A DNA stretch of 64,000 nt from Kistimonas sp964291505 (GTDB taxonomy: Bacteria; Pseudomonadota; Gammaproteobacteria; Pseudomonadales; Endozoicomonadaceae), in NCBI GenBank assembly GCA_964291505.2, contig OZ220216.1, positions 310,001 through 374,000 of the forward strand. The letters run 5' to 3'. The notes beneath the pieces were generated by a model. The model ran no database searches and was not told where the DNA came from. It saw only the letters and a program-made list of their open reading frames with translations. This document shows, piece after piece, positions 36,107 to 45,291 of this stretch. The position numbers and the translations under genes are program-made. Every line of letters begins with the position of its first letter. Position 1 is the first letter of the stretch.

Positions 36107-36753
36107 TTCCCATTAATAATCAATAAAATAGAAAAACTTAATAGCCTATCGTGTCTAAGGCAATAACATTTCTGAATGTGATTGTTATTATGGTTAAGCA
36201 AAAAACACATGAAGAAGTGGCTATTAAAACGGACATGTGCAGTTCGTTGTATTAAAACCCCTGTTTTTGATATGTGAAATACTGGCGAGCGATGCTTGTT
36301 GGTTTGTTAGTGACGTGAGTGCATGGTACTTGATAGCTTTGCGGAATATTTATTCCTCTTTGTGGGATCGTCAGTCATTATCGTGAGCCTGACCATTTTT
36401 TATGAAATCGAGTACCACGACGCCTTTATCAGCGGCCGTGACATCAACAGTGCAGGTAACAACATCGTCAGCGGCATTAGACACATCGCCGTTCCCTCAG
36501 TCTGATGCCGAGTAGGTATGAGAGGGGGGAACGAAATTGAACGTAGTGTTTCTAACGAACGCCTCAGAGGTAATCAGGCCGTATTATACCTCTATCGATG
36601 TCCTTCATTATGCCTGGTAAATGAGTATTCAGGCCTAATCAAGCTGCATAGATAATCATCCCGTTTAATCACAGTAAATAACAATCTCGTTATGCATTAT
36701 CGTGGCCCGTTAAAATAGCATGATGCGATTATTACTGGTTAATAGCACTAACA
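36107..36753. other. Intergenic region with one doubtful small frame
   Basis: About 650 bases between divergent large genes. On the plus strand 36323-36505 reads as 60 residues with one hydrophobic helix (YLFLFVGSSVIIVSLTIFY), which could be a small membrane protein, but there is no ribosome site and the tail has no family. A small inverted repeat (AGAGGTA / TACCTCT, about 36568-36595) lies within. Otherwise nothing recognised. Confidence 0.4.
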
Positions 36754-39075
36754 ATGGATCCAAGTCAGCCCGCAAAGCAAGGTTCTCCGAGCACAAGCCC
36801 GCAACCTGACAGTGGAGAAAACGTCTCAAAAAGGAGACCGCCGCTTTCTCCGCAAAGTGTTAAAGAAAAGCCACTTTCGGGTAGGCAACCCCTGAGTACC
36901 CGAACAAAAAGCCACGTTTCTACGATTCAAAAGGAACGCAAAGGGCGATCTGTCCACTGGGAATACTCCAGTGATATCTACAGTATTGCTGATGCCAAAC
37001 AATGCATCAGCGACTTCGAACAAGAGCAGGCTAAGTTCAAGATTAAATCGAAAAAAGTTGCCAGCAAGGCGTATGGTTTTGATTTTACTATTGACTATTA
37101 CATCAACTGGCTTCAAAAAATCATTCCATGTTATTTGATTTGTAATCAACTGGGAAAAGCAAGAGCGCTGATTGATCTTGCCCTTGAAGCCATAGAAAAA
37201 CCACATTTGAGAAAGTACCCGCTGAAGGTTATCGGAGATATCCATTATTATGATTTTTTTCTACTGCTGAAGGAGAAGAGCCTGATGGAGAAGCGTGCGG
37301 AAATTATAAGTAAACTTCCTCCAGCAGCCCGACCCTCAACCTCAACAGCAGAATCGGCTTTATCGCCGGAGGGTACCCGGAAAGATATCACTTATCAGCT
37401 CGAAGTTGCCGTCACCTATGGCAGTATGCTCGCACGAATGGCCGGTGTTGCTTTCAATCTTGACCCTGAAAACACTGACTTCAATGCCAGCCCGGAAAGA
37501 GGGCTCACTATTATTGATAGAGTGCTTTATGAAATTAAAGCGAATAAAGCGCTGGATGATGAGGATACCCTGAGAAAATTAATTGAAAGATACCGGACTC
37601 ACATCCGTGATATGAGGCACATGCGCCCTGAAGATTACCCAACGCTTCAAGAATACGAGGCTGCGCTGTATAAGAGGTACTTCCATGAGATCATCCGTCC
37701 CTTTGAGGTGAACCCTTTTCTGGACTATCTGACGGACAGAATTGAAAAAAACACTATGTTGTATGGCTTTATGGGGGATCGTGACCTTCTCTTGAGATAT
37801 CTCAAGGTTTCCCAGTTGGTTTTTTTGTATGTGCTCTCTAAAGAAGACAGTGCGCAATACGGACATTGCCTCAATTACATACTGCAGAAAATGCCGGACA
37901 AAGGCAGCTTAATTACTGAGACCATCGCTCAGATACCCGCATACAGGCAATATTGCTGGGTTCATCGTTGTACAGGAGAGCGCAGAAAGCTGGAAAATGA
38001 TAGAGACCCTTGTGAATATGATCCGCAATTGTGGCGCTCAGCGGTTGATTATATCGCGATAAGGCACATGCAATCCCAGGGCGATTGGGACAATATGGAA
38101 GCCTATCTGGAAAACGCCATTACGCTCTCAGACAATAAAATACCATTCTATATTCGGGCTCATTATAAAAATGTGCTAATGCATCGGGGAAAAACCCTTG
38201 AGGCGTTAACCCAATTGCAAGCACTTCAGGAGGAATACCAGCGCTTGCATATGGATTATGAAATGATGCTGACGAGCTTTGAGATAGAAGAAATAGAGCA
38301 GCATCTGATAAATACCAATACATATGATAAAGATATATCAGAAAGATCTGCTGAGAAGGCAGAGGCGGGCAGTACTCTGACACAAGACACAGCGGCTGAG
38401 TTGGTAGCAGTGAGTCATGAAATATACTCACAGAGTATGAGTCAGTCATCGGTAAAACCGTTGTCAGGTAGTGTGACTGCAGAGTTGCAAACACCGGCAC
38501 AAACGCAAACAGTAAAACCGAAGAAAACCGCACATTATAAGAAAAGTTACAGTGAAACCTTGTCCCACATTAAAGATCAGATGGTAAACGGGACGCTCGC
38601 GGATGTGCTCGCCCTTATAGACAATGCGCTATCGAACACGGAACTGAGCATCAGTCAGCGAGTCAGGCTACTGTGTCGAAAAGCGTGGGCGTACAAAACA
38701 TTTTCGCGCTCACCGCAAGATCGGCACACCGCTCTGCGCTGTATCTGTCAGGCATTGGCCTGTGCTTTACCGAGAGCTCCCGGGAAAAAGCGCCACAGGG
38801 AGGTTGATCCTGTCAGTTTTCTGAGAAGTATTGACGAGCGTGAGTTTATTTATCCTGGTAGTTATAAAGTCGAATATATATCACTTGTAGCCTATTGCTG
38901 TAGCACCGCTGGACACGTATTAAGGGATATGAATAAGCCAGAAGATGCCGCTGCCCTTACGATGTTTGCTGATCGAATCAAACCATGGCGAAGATGGAGA
39001 CCGCATCGAAGGCGATTGCCCTACCAGACCACTCCGATCGCGCCAAAAATTAGAATGATTGGCGCTAAGCCATAA
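36754..39075 (+). CDS. Large TPR-like helical protein, candidate effector
   Basis: 773 residues. A disordered, basic, Pro/Ser-rich N-terminus (about 1-75, with KRRPP and KERKGR clusters) precedes a long array of helix pairs with TPR-like spacing (for example IPFYIRAHYKNVLMHRGKTL), a Gln/Thr-rich linker (about 540-590) and a second helical part, ending in a strongly basic tail (RIKPWRRWRPHRRRLPY). No signal peptide or enzyme motif. Related in style to the 908-residue protein at 49067-51793. Probably a protein-binding scaffold; secretion to a host is speculative. Confidence 0.65.
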   Translation: MDPSQPAKQGSPSTSPQPDSGENVSKRRPPLSPQSVKEKPLSGRQPLSTRTKSHVSTIQKERKGRSVHWEYSSDIYSIADAKQCISDFEQEQAKFKIKSKKVASKAYGFDFTIDYYINWLQKIIPCYLICNQLGKARALIDLALEAIEKPHLRKYPLKVIGDIHYYDFFLLLKEKSLMEKRAEIISKLPPAARPSTSTAESALSPEGTRKDITYQLEVAVTYGSMLARMAGVAFNLDPENTDFNASPERGLTIIDRVLYEIKANKALDDEDTLRKLIERYRTHIRDMRHMRPEDYPTLQEYEAALYKRYFHEIIRPFEVNPFLDYLTDRIEKNTMLYGFMGDRDLLLRYLKVSQLVFLYVLSKEDSAQYGHCLNYILQKMPDKGSLITETIAQIPAYRQYCWVHRCTGERRKLENDRDPCEYDPQLWRSAVDYIAIRHMQSQGDWDNMEAYLENAITLSDNKIPFYIRAHYKNVLMHRGKTLEALTQLQALQEEYQRLHMDYEMMLTSFEIEEIEQHLINTNTYDKDISERSAEKAEAGSTLTQDTAAELVAVSHEIYSQSMSQSSVKPLSGSVTAELQTPAQTQTVKPKKTAHYKKSYSETLSHIKDQMVNGTLADVLALIDNALSNTELSISQRVRLLCRKAWAYKTFSRSPQDRHTALRCICQALACALPRAPGKKRHREVDPVSFLRSIDEREFIYPGSYKVEYISLVAYCCSTAGHVLRDMNKPEDAAALTMFADRIKPWRRWRPHRRRLPYQTTPIAPKIRMIGAKP

Positions 39076-39183
39076 AAGGCAGCAAGAGGATTTTTAAAGA
39101 TACACTGATGACAGTACAGATGATGGCTATCAGTGTGCAGGACGAGTCCCTTGGGAGAGCATAGCCAGTAAAACCTGCAAACG

Positions 39184-39225
39184 GATCTGGCACAGTCAGG
39201 CCATTTCTCCTGCCAGCGCCAGATC
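39184..39225 (-). terminator. Hairpin downstream of parE
   Basis: GATCTGGC at 39184-39191 pairs with GCCAGATC at 39218-39225, just past the parE stop. On the minus strand a TTT follows the stem. Modest loop size and short stem make this a moderate prediction. Confidence 0.55.
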
Positions 39226-39250
39226 TGTCGTTTGTTACTGGAAATCAGTG

Positions 39251-41140
39251 TTAGGCAATTTCTATCAGGTTACCCTTCGTCTCCAGCCATGACTTCCTGT
39301 CAGATGCCCGCTTCTTCGCCAGCATCATGTCCATGATCTGGCGGGTCATGAACATATCTTCGTTGGTCAGCTGAACCAGACGACGAGTATCCTGAGACAT
39401 GGTGGTCTCGCGTAGCTGCAGCGGGTTCATCTCACCCAAGCCCTTGAAGCGCTGCACGTTGATCTTGCCACGCTTCTTCTCGGCCTTCAGGCGTTCCAGT
39501 ACGCCTTCTTTTTCCGCATCATCCAGTGCGTAATAAACTTCCTTGCCGATATCGATCCGGTACAGCGGCGGCATGGCCACGTAAATGTGTCCCTTGTCGA
39601 CCAGCGGACGGAAATGCTGCAGGAACAGCGCGCAGAGCAGGGTGGCGATGTGCAGACCGTCGGAATCCGCATCGGCGAGGATGCAGATCTTGCCGTAACG
39701 CAGGCCGCTGACATCATCGGAACCCGGGTCTACACCCAGTGCAACGGAAATGTCGTGTATTTCCTGGGAGGAGAGCACTTCGCTGGAGTCCACTTCCCAG
39801 GTATTCAGGATCTTACCGCGCAGGGGCATGATGGCTTGGTATTCCCGGTCGCGGGCCTGCTTGGCGGAACCGCCCGCAGAGTCCCCTTCCACCAGGAACA
39901 GTTCAGTGCGGGAGACATCCTGACTGGAACAGTCCGCCAGCTTGCCAGGCAGTGCCGGGCCCTGCGTGACTTTTTTCCGCGCGACTTTCTTCGCTTTGCG
40001 CATACGGCGCTGGGCGTTGCTGATGCACAGTTCTGCCAGCAATTCGGCCAGATCGGTGTGCTGGTTCAGCCAGAGGCTGAACGCATCTTTCACTGCACCA
40101 GAAACAAATGCGGCACACTCACGGGAGGAGAGGCGTTCCTTGGTCTGGCCGGAGAATTGTGGGTCGGCCAGTTTGGCGGAGAGTACATAGCTGCATCGCT
40201 CCCAAATATCGTCCGGTGAGAGCTTCACGCCCCGGGGCAGCAGACTGCGGTATTCACAGAATTCCCGCATCGCTTCCAGCAGGCCGGTACGCAGACCGTT
40301 GACGTGGGTGCCGCCTTGGGCGGTGGGAATCAGGTTGACGTAGGATTCGGTGGTCAGTTCGCCACCTTCAGGCAGCCAGACGACGGCCCAGTCCACGGCT
40401 TCGGTTTCGCCGGTCAGGTTCCCGGTGAACGGATGCAGGGGCAGCAGTTCATAACCTTCGCAGGCGGTTTTCAGGTAATCGACCAGGCCGTCTTCGTAAT
40501 GCCAGGTGGTGGTGTCACCCGCGATCAGATCCTTAAACTCAACCTTCAGGCCGGGGCAGAGCACCGCCTTGGCCCGCAGCACATGCTTGAGCTTGCTGAC
40601 GGAGAATTTGGGGGAATCAAAATACTTGGCGTCTGGCCAGAAGCGGACCGTGGTGCCGGTGTTGCGCTTGCCGCAGGTGTCGATGATCTCTAGCTCGGAG
40701 CGTTTGTGGCCGTCGGCAAACCCGATGGTATACACCTGCCCACCACGGCGGATGGTGATATCCAGCCGGGTGGAGAGCGCGTTCACAACAGAAACACCCA
40801 CACCGTGCAGACCACCGGAGAACTGGTAGTTCTTGTTAGAGAACTTGCCGCCGGCATGCAGGCGGGTCAGGATCAGTTCCACACCGGAAACCTGGTGCAC
40901 CGGGTGGATGTCCACCGGCATACCTCGGCCGTTATCGGTCACTTCCAGCGACTGGTCCGGGTGCAGGATCACCGTGATCTCACTGGCGTGCCCTGCGAGC
41001 GCCTCGTCGACACTGTTGTCGATCACTTCCTGGGCGAGGTGGTTGGGACGGGTGGTGTCCGTATACATGCCCGGGCGCTTACGCACCGGGTCAAGCCCGC
41101 TCAGAACCTCTATGGATTCCGCTGTGTAATCGTTACGCAT
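39251..41140 (-). CDS. parE: DNA topoisomerase IV subunit B
   Basis: A complete 629-residue type IIA topoisomerase ATPase subunit. GHKL ATPase motifs: EVIDNSVDEA, GRGMPVDIH, GGLHGVGVSVVNAL and the QTK loop (GQTKERL); TOPRIM motifs: LFLVEGDSAGGSA and ILADADSDGLHI. Length and the start MRNDYTAESIEVLSGLDPVRKRPGMY are those of gammaproteobacterial ParE rather than GyrB. With ParC it decatenates chromosomes. parC is not next to it. It is the best phylogenetic marker in the window. Confidence 0.96.
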   Translation of the reverse strand: MRNDYTAESIEVLSGLDPVRKRPGMYTDTTRPNHLAQEVIDNSVDEALAGHASEITVILHPDQSLEVTDNGRGMPVDIHPVHQVSGVELILTRLHAGGKFSNKNYQFSGGLHGVGVSVVNALSTRLDITIRRGGQVYTIGFADGHKRSELEIIDTCGKRNTGTTVRFWPDAKYFDSPKFSVSKLKHVLRAKAVLCPGLKVEFKDLIAGDTTTWHYEDGLVDYLKTACEGYELLPLHPFTGNLTGETEAVDWAVVWLPEGGELTTESYVNLIPTAQGGTHVNGLRTGLLEAMREFCEYRSLLPRGVKLSPDDIWERCSYVLSAKLADPQFSGQTKERLSSRECAAFVSGAVKDAFSLWLNQHTDLAELLAELCISNAQRRMRKAKKVARKKVTQGPALPGKLADCSSQDVSRTELFLVEGDSAGGSAKQARDREYQAIMPLRGKILNTWEVDSSEVLSSQEIHDISVALGVDPGSDDVSGLRYGKICILADADSDGLHIATLLCALFLQHFRPLVDKGHIYVAMPPLYRIDIGKEVYYALDDAEKEGVLERLKAEKKRGKINVQRFKGLGEMNPLQLRETTMSQDTRRLVQLTNEDMFMTRQIMDMMLAKKRASDRKSWLETKGNLIEIA

Positions 41141-41336
41141 GGTTTCCCTGTACCGAAGTCAAACCTTTAATGCCTGCCGACCGGTATGCTGAGGGTCGGA
41201 TAGTGACTGCAAAATATCACAGTCTATCAAAAAGGGGAGCTTGGGGGTTATCCCCCGAGACTATTTGACGCATTCATGGCCGGGTTCAAGGCTTGATTGT
41301 GTCAGTCATGAATAGCAGAACAGCGCAGTGGAGTGG

Positions 41337-41373
41337 ACACCAGAGAGCCGTTACAAGGACGGCTCCCTGGTGT
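41337..41373. terminator. Strong hairpin between parE and the RING gene
   Basis: Arms of 15 bases (ACACCAGAGAGCCGT / ACGGCTCCCTGGTGT, one mismatch) with a seven-base loop, lying downstream of the minus-strand RING gene and upstream of parE. It fits a terminator that isolates parE from the RING gene. Confidence 0.75.
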
Positions 41374-41436
41374 TTGGTTGTCCGTTCTGGATATGCATCA
41401 CACCTGTTCATAGCGCAGCCATAAGCGGTTAGCCCG

Positions 41437-42645
41437 CTAAACAGGTTCTGATGCTGGTTCCAATGGAGCGAATATATTCCTTCCAGCTATTGTCAACAGC
41501 CCTGACTCAGCTGTCGTCACCGGTATGGCTTGTTCGTCGCAAATGGCACAGAGTTGATGCCTATTGATAGGCTCATCAAGCCATTGCGAAATGCATTCGT
41601 GATGAAACCTGTGCTCACAGTATGCACTGACAAAAACACTGCCGGAATCAAGCATAGGCTCATAACATATTTGGCACTCATCTGTTGCTGCGGACGCCAT
41701 AGGCATTGCCTGCAGGTCATCATTGAAAGATCTATCTGATACTGAGGACGTGTTGCCACGATGAGAAACATCGTAGTTCTCATAGGTAAAATACTCGTGA
41801 TCAAAAAGATCCTCCCCGCCTATAGCTCCAGCGCTTCTATCTTGATTGATACCAGTGTTGTCGTGAGAAGGGGCTAGTCCAAGAGGGTAGGCACTCTGAT
41901 CGCAGCTGGCACAGAGTTGACGCCTATTGATAGGCTCATCAAGCAATTGTGAAATGCATTCGTGATGAAACCTGTGCCCACAGCCCGTATAGACAACCAC
42001 GCTGCTGGAATCAAACATAGTTTCACAACATATTGTGCACTCATCGGCTTCTTCAGACGTCGTAGGGATTGGCGTGTTATCTCGATGAAAAGTAGTGTGA
42101 TGCTCAGTAAAGTCTTCGTGATCAAAAGGATTCTCACCGCCTTCAGCGGCCATAGTGCCAGAGCTTCTATCTATACAGGTGTTGCAGTGAGTGGTCAGGA
42201 ACGTCAGAGGGTATGCATTCTGGTCGCAGCTGGCACACCTGTGTTGGTTGTTGTCAGAGGCGTGAAGCGATTGTGAAATACATGCGTGATGAAAAGGGTG
42301 TCCACAGTTCGCGATAACAACATCTGCATTTAGCGACTCATGACAGATCTTGCACTCAGATTCTACCGGGCTCAGTGTTCTTATCTCTGCGTGACAGCTG
42401 CGGAGGGCACATAACTTGCGTCTGTTAATAGGGGGATTGTCCCACAACATACTACTGGTAGAGGTGTCGAGCCATCGGGTAATACATTCGTCATGAAAAG
42501 TGTGCCTGCAGTTCGTAATAACTACACTGCCACCACCGAAGAGCGGTGCAAGGCAGATTTTACATTCATTCTCTGAGGGTAAGGCAATAGGTTGTGCGGT
42601 GGAGGAAGGTGAGGTTGAAACATTATCCATAGCAATAGTGTCCAT
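41437..42645 (-). CDS. Protein with four tandem RING-H2-type zinc fingers (E3 ligase-like)
   Basis: 402 residues carrying four RING-H2 units: residues 28-84 (CKIC...CRHTFHDEC...), 98-140 (CKIC...CGHPFHHAC...CASC), 203-248 (CTIC...CGHRFHHEC...CASC) and 324-369 (CQIC...CEHRFHHEC...CAIC). Each has the C-x2-C, C-x-H-x2-H-x2-C order of the eukaryotic C3H2C3 finger; only the last pair of unit 1 deviates (C-x4-C). Units 3 and 4 are near repeats also at DNA level. RING-H2 domains recruit ubiquitin-charged E2 enzymes; bacteria lack ubiquitin, so a host-directed E3 ligase effector is the obvious hypothesis. No signal peptide or membrane helix. The start may be M1 or M6. Confidence 0.85.
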   Translation of the reverse strand: MDTIAMDNVSTSPSSTAQPIALPSENECKICLAPLFGGGSVVITNCRHTFHDECITRWLDTSTSSMLWDNPPINRRKLCALRSCHAEIRTLSPVESECKICHESLNADVVIANCGHPFHHACISQSLHASDNNQHRCASCDQNAYPLTFLTTHCNTCIDRSSGTMAAEGGENPFDHEDFTEHHTTFHRDNTPIPTTSEEADECTICCETMFDSSSVVVYTGCGHRFHHECISQLLDEPINRRQLCASCDQSAYPLGLAPSHDNTGINQDRSAGAIGGEDLFDHEYFTYENYDVSHRGNTSSVSDRSFNDDLQAMPMASAATDECQICYEPMLDSGSVFVSAYCEHRFHHECISQWLDEPINRHQLCAICDEQAIPVTTAESGLLTIAGRNIFAPLEPASEPV

Positions 42646-42907
42646 ATATTGATTTATATATTGAGTAATAAGTCAGATCTGCACTGGGTAATAAAGTTCC
42701 ATGTGTTGGCAGGTCGCCGAAGATGCTCAGGCAAACGCGGAAGGGCAAGCAGGTGTGTCAGAGATGAATGTGTATTGATGCCGTCATGCTAAGCCGTTAA
42801 GCACGATAGAGGGAAAGAGAACGAAAATAACGGGAAATGTGCTATGCATCGCTGTTTTGCATTGTGCCGGTAGCATTTAGAAATACCTGACATCCAATGT
42901 AGGGATG

Positions 42908-43714
42908 CTAGAACCGGTTAGGGTGCTGTATCTGAACCCTGAGCCACAGGCGAACGGATCTTTTGGCCCTTTGCATGGACCCAGGTGATTTCGCACTTTG
43001 TTGGTCAATTAATCGCTGCAGGAATTCTTGTTCTTCACGGGTACCAATTAACCTTGCTGCATAACGACACAGCAGGAGAGATTTTGCTAAGTTGTATTCG
43101 TCGGTGTCGCTATTCATCGGGTAACGAACGGCAAGCTCCGCAAGCGCAATAAACTCTCCAAACAGAAGGTCTGAACGATAATACGTCAGTAGCTCGGCTT
43201 CAGTGTGGAAGGCGCATAATTGTCGCTCGTATGAGGTGTGATGGTCATACTCGGCCGGGAACCATTGCCAGCTCCAGTGCCCCACTTTGCTGTGCAGTGC
43301 TCGGAGTTCATCGGCAGGTATGGGACTGGTATGGCATCGCGTTTCCCATATTTTCCAGAGGGTTGGAGTCCAGTCCGCTTGATTATCATATCTGGGAATC
43401 CTATCGGATTCTGGGACCTGGGAGGGGCGTGTCATTACCGCAAAGTCCTGCCATCGCCTCCTTCGTGTTCTGGTAGTGGAAATAACAGTAGGTTCGCTGG
43501 CAGCAGGTTCGGCGGCTATTGGTTGGACTTGCCGTTGGTTCAGGTCTGTTGTCGCAGCGCGGTTGTCGTGCTGCTGACCATTCAGACGTTGCTCATTGGC
43601 TTGATGTCGCCTTACACATCGGCAACAGAAAATACAGGCCAGTACATCGACGACAGCCTGAAAACAGCTCTGCAGAAACGATTTTACAGGGGTTACGGCG
43701 GAACTCCTGGCCAT
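42908..43714 (-). CDS. Cysteine-rich N-terminus protein of unknown function
   Basis: 268 residues after an AAGGAG ribosome site. A short hydrophobic, cysteine-rich N-terminus (VVDVLACIFCCRCVRRHQ) is followed by a disordered Gln/Thr segment with a basic patch (TRTRRRRWQDF) and a helical C-terminal domain. The Cys cluster beside a hydrophobic stretch resembles S-acylation sites of membrane-anchored eukaryotic proteins, which some effectors use, but that is inference. It precedes the RING gene on the same strand, 260 bases apart. No family recognised. Confidence 0.6.
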   Translation of the reverse strand: MARSSAVTPVKSFLQSCFQAVVDVLACIFCCRCVRRHQANEQRLNGQQHDNRAATTDLNQRQVQPIAAEPAASEPTVISTTRTRRRRWQDFAVMTRPSQVPESDRIPRYDNQADWTPTLWKIWETRCHTSPIPADELRALHSKVGHWSWQWFPAEYDHHTSYERQLCAFHTEAELLTYYRSDLLFGEFIALAELAVRYPMNSDTDEYNLAKSLLLCRYAARLIGTREEQEFLQRLIDQQSAKSPGSMQRAKRSVRLWLRVQIQHPNRF

Positions 43715-44060
43715 AGTGTTGTGTCTCCTTGAATGCCACTATGTATTTTTTGCTATCAATAACGCTGTGCTAGTGCCTGTTCGGCTCACTCACAGTGTGT
43801 TTTGGGACTATTTACCTTTTGACCACGGACAGGGGGAATAGTTTCCGGATTGTGTGATTAGTGTGGGCCTGATTGGGGAAGGGCTGACAACAGCAACAGA
43901 CCATGGTGCGTGAGCCTGATACTGTTCAAACTGCAGGAATGCTTGATGAGCAGCCTTATGAGGCTGCTGGGATCGGCAGTGCAGAACGGGGATGAATTTA
44001 CCTGACGTGTTTTGGGCGTTGTACGTGGGTAGTGTGGACTTTAGCGGATAACCATTCGCT
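43715..44060. other. Intergenic region without a supported gene
   Basis: About 350 bases. A minus-strand frame (43808-44068, 86 codons) is open but overlaps the end of the next gene, lacks a ribosome site and matches nothing I know, so I do not call it. No repeat or hairpin of note. Confidence 0.5.
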
Positions 44061-44741
44061 TCATCCACTCAGTTTTTTGAGCACCGCTGTTGCCACCGCT
44101 TCGGAGGATGCCGGATTCTGCCCGGTGATCAACACACCATCCGACACCGCGTGAGGCTGCCAGTCATCCGCTCGGGTATAGTGAGCGCCTTTGTTTTTCA
44201 GCGCATCTTCCAGCAGGAACGGCACAACCGTTGTCAGCTGTACTGCGGCTTCTTCCGTGTTACTGAAACCGGTCACCATTCGGTCTTTGAGTAGTGGTGT
44301 ACCGTCAGGCTTATTGGCATTGAGCAGTACCGCAGGTGCGTGGCACACCGCAGAAACCGGCTTACCGGCAGCCGCCAGGGTTTCGATCAACTGTATGGAA
44401 TGTGTGTCGTTGGTGAGATCCCACAGGGGGCCATGACCGCCGGGATAGAAAACCGCATCGAAATCGTTCGCTGAAACGGTTGACAGTTTCACAGTGTTGG
44501 CGAGTTGCGACTGACTGTCAGCATCGTTGTTGAAACGTTCGGTCGCCGGTGTCTGGAAATCCGGTTCTGCACTCTTGGGATCCAAAGGCGGCTGGCCACC
44601 GAGTGGCGAGGCGAGGGTAATCGTCGCGCCGGCATCCTTGAATACATAGTAAGGCGCTGCAAACTCTTCCAGCCAGAAGCCGGTCTTGGCGCCTGTGTCG
44701 CCGAGCTGATCGTGCGAAGTGAGTACCATCAGAATGTTCAT
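44061..44741 (-). CDS. DJ-1/PfpI-family class I glutamine amidotransferase-like protein
   Basis: 226 residues from the ATG at 44741 (MNILMVLTSHDQLGDTG), preceded by AAGGAGATTC. The nucleophile elbow is VSAVCHAPAVLLNA (cysteine after A-V) and the partner strand is VFYPGGHGPLWDL, as in Hsp31/YajL/DJ-1 members that act as glyoxalase III, deglycase or chaperone. Cytoplasmic. The start overlaps the stop of the acetyltransferase gene by four bases (ATGA), so the two are coupled. Longer upstream starts are unlikely. Confidence 0.87.
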   Translation of the reverse strand: MNILMVLTSHDQLGDTGAKTGFWLEEFAAPYYVFKDAGATITLASPLGGQPPLDPKSAEPDFQTPATERFNNDADSQSQLANTVKLSTVSANDFDAVFYPGGHGPLWDLTNDTHSIQLIETLAAAGKPVSAVCHAPAVLLNANKPDGTPLLKDRMVTGFSNTEEAAVQLTTVVPFLLEDALKNKGAHYTRADDWQPHAVSDGVLITGQNPASSEAVATAVLKKLSG

Positions 44742-45250
44742 TGTAGAATCTCCTTGCTGGATGCTGTTGACAACCATTTATACATGACCAGCGCATCCAC
44801 GTAACCCTTGGTCGGGTGGTTGAAGGCGCGGGGCAGGCGACCGACAGTTTCAAACCCAAGCTTCTGCCACAAACGGACAGCGCCGCTGTTGCTGGAGGCT
44901 ACAAAGTTAAACTGCATGGCTTTATAGCCCATGTTGCGTGCGATGGTTTGGGAATGCTCGCACATAGCTGTTGCCAACCCACGGCTTCGGGCGGCGGATG
45001 ACACCATATAGCCGCAGTTGCAGACGTGGTCACCGGGGCCGGCCTGGTTGGTTTTTATAGTGTAGGTGCCGAGGATTACGCCATCGTCTTCCGCCACCCA
45101 GGTTTGCCGGGGGTCTGTCATCCAGAGGCGGAAGGCTTCATCGCGGCTGGTATCCGTTGGGTAGGCGTAGGTATCACCAGCGGCCACCACTTCGCTGAAG
45201 ATGGGCCAGATGGCATCGAAGTCATTGTCGTTTGCCTGCCGGATAATCAT
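44738..45250 (-). CDS. GNAT-family N-acetyltransferase
   Basis: 170 residues with a complete GNAT fold: N-terminal IRQANDNDFDAIWPIF, the acetyl-CoA loop (SSAARSRGLATAMCEH, the R/Q-x-x-G-x-G/A region) and a C-terminal FVASSNSGAVRLWQKLGFE motif. It resembles ElaA/RimI-like acyltransferases of amines or peptides. Coupled by a four-base overlap to the DJ-1-like gene downstream, so they share a transcript. Substrate unknown. Confidence 0.87.
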   Translation of the reverse strand: MIIRQANDNDFDAIWPIFSEVVAAGDTYAYPTDTSRDEAFRLWMTDPRQTWVAEDDGVILGTYTIKTNQAGPGDHVCNCGYMVSSAARSRGLATAMCEHSQTIARNMGYKAMQFNFVASSNSGAVRLWQKLGFETVGRLPRAFNHPTKGYVDALVMYKWLSTASSKEILQ

Positions 45251-45291
45251 TGTTGTGGGACTGCCTGTTTAATGTGGCCAGTTTGCTTTGT

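Noticed and set aside
36323..36505. 60-codon frame with one hydrophobic helix
   Set aside because: No ribosome site, no homology clue and no neighbour logic; mentioned only inside the intergenic entry.
43808..44068. 86-codon minus-strand frame
   Set aside because: It overlaps the end of the DJ-1-like gene, has no ribosome site and no recognisable family.
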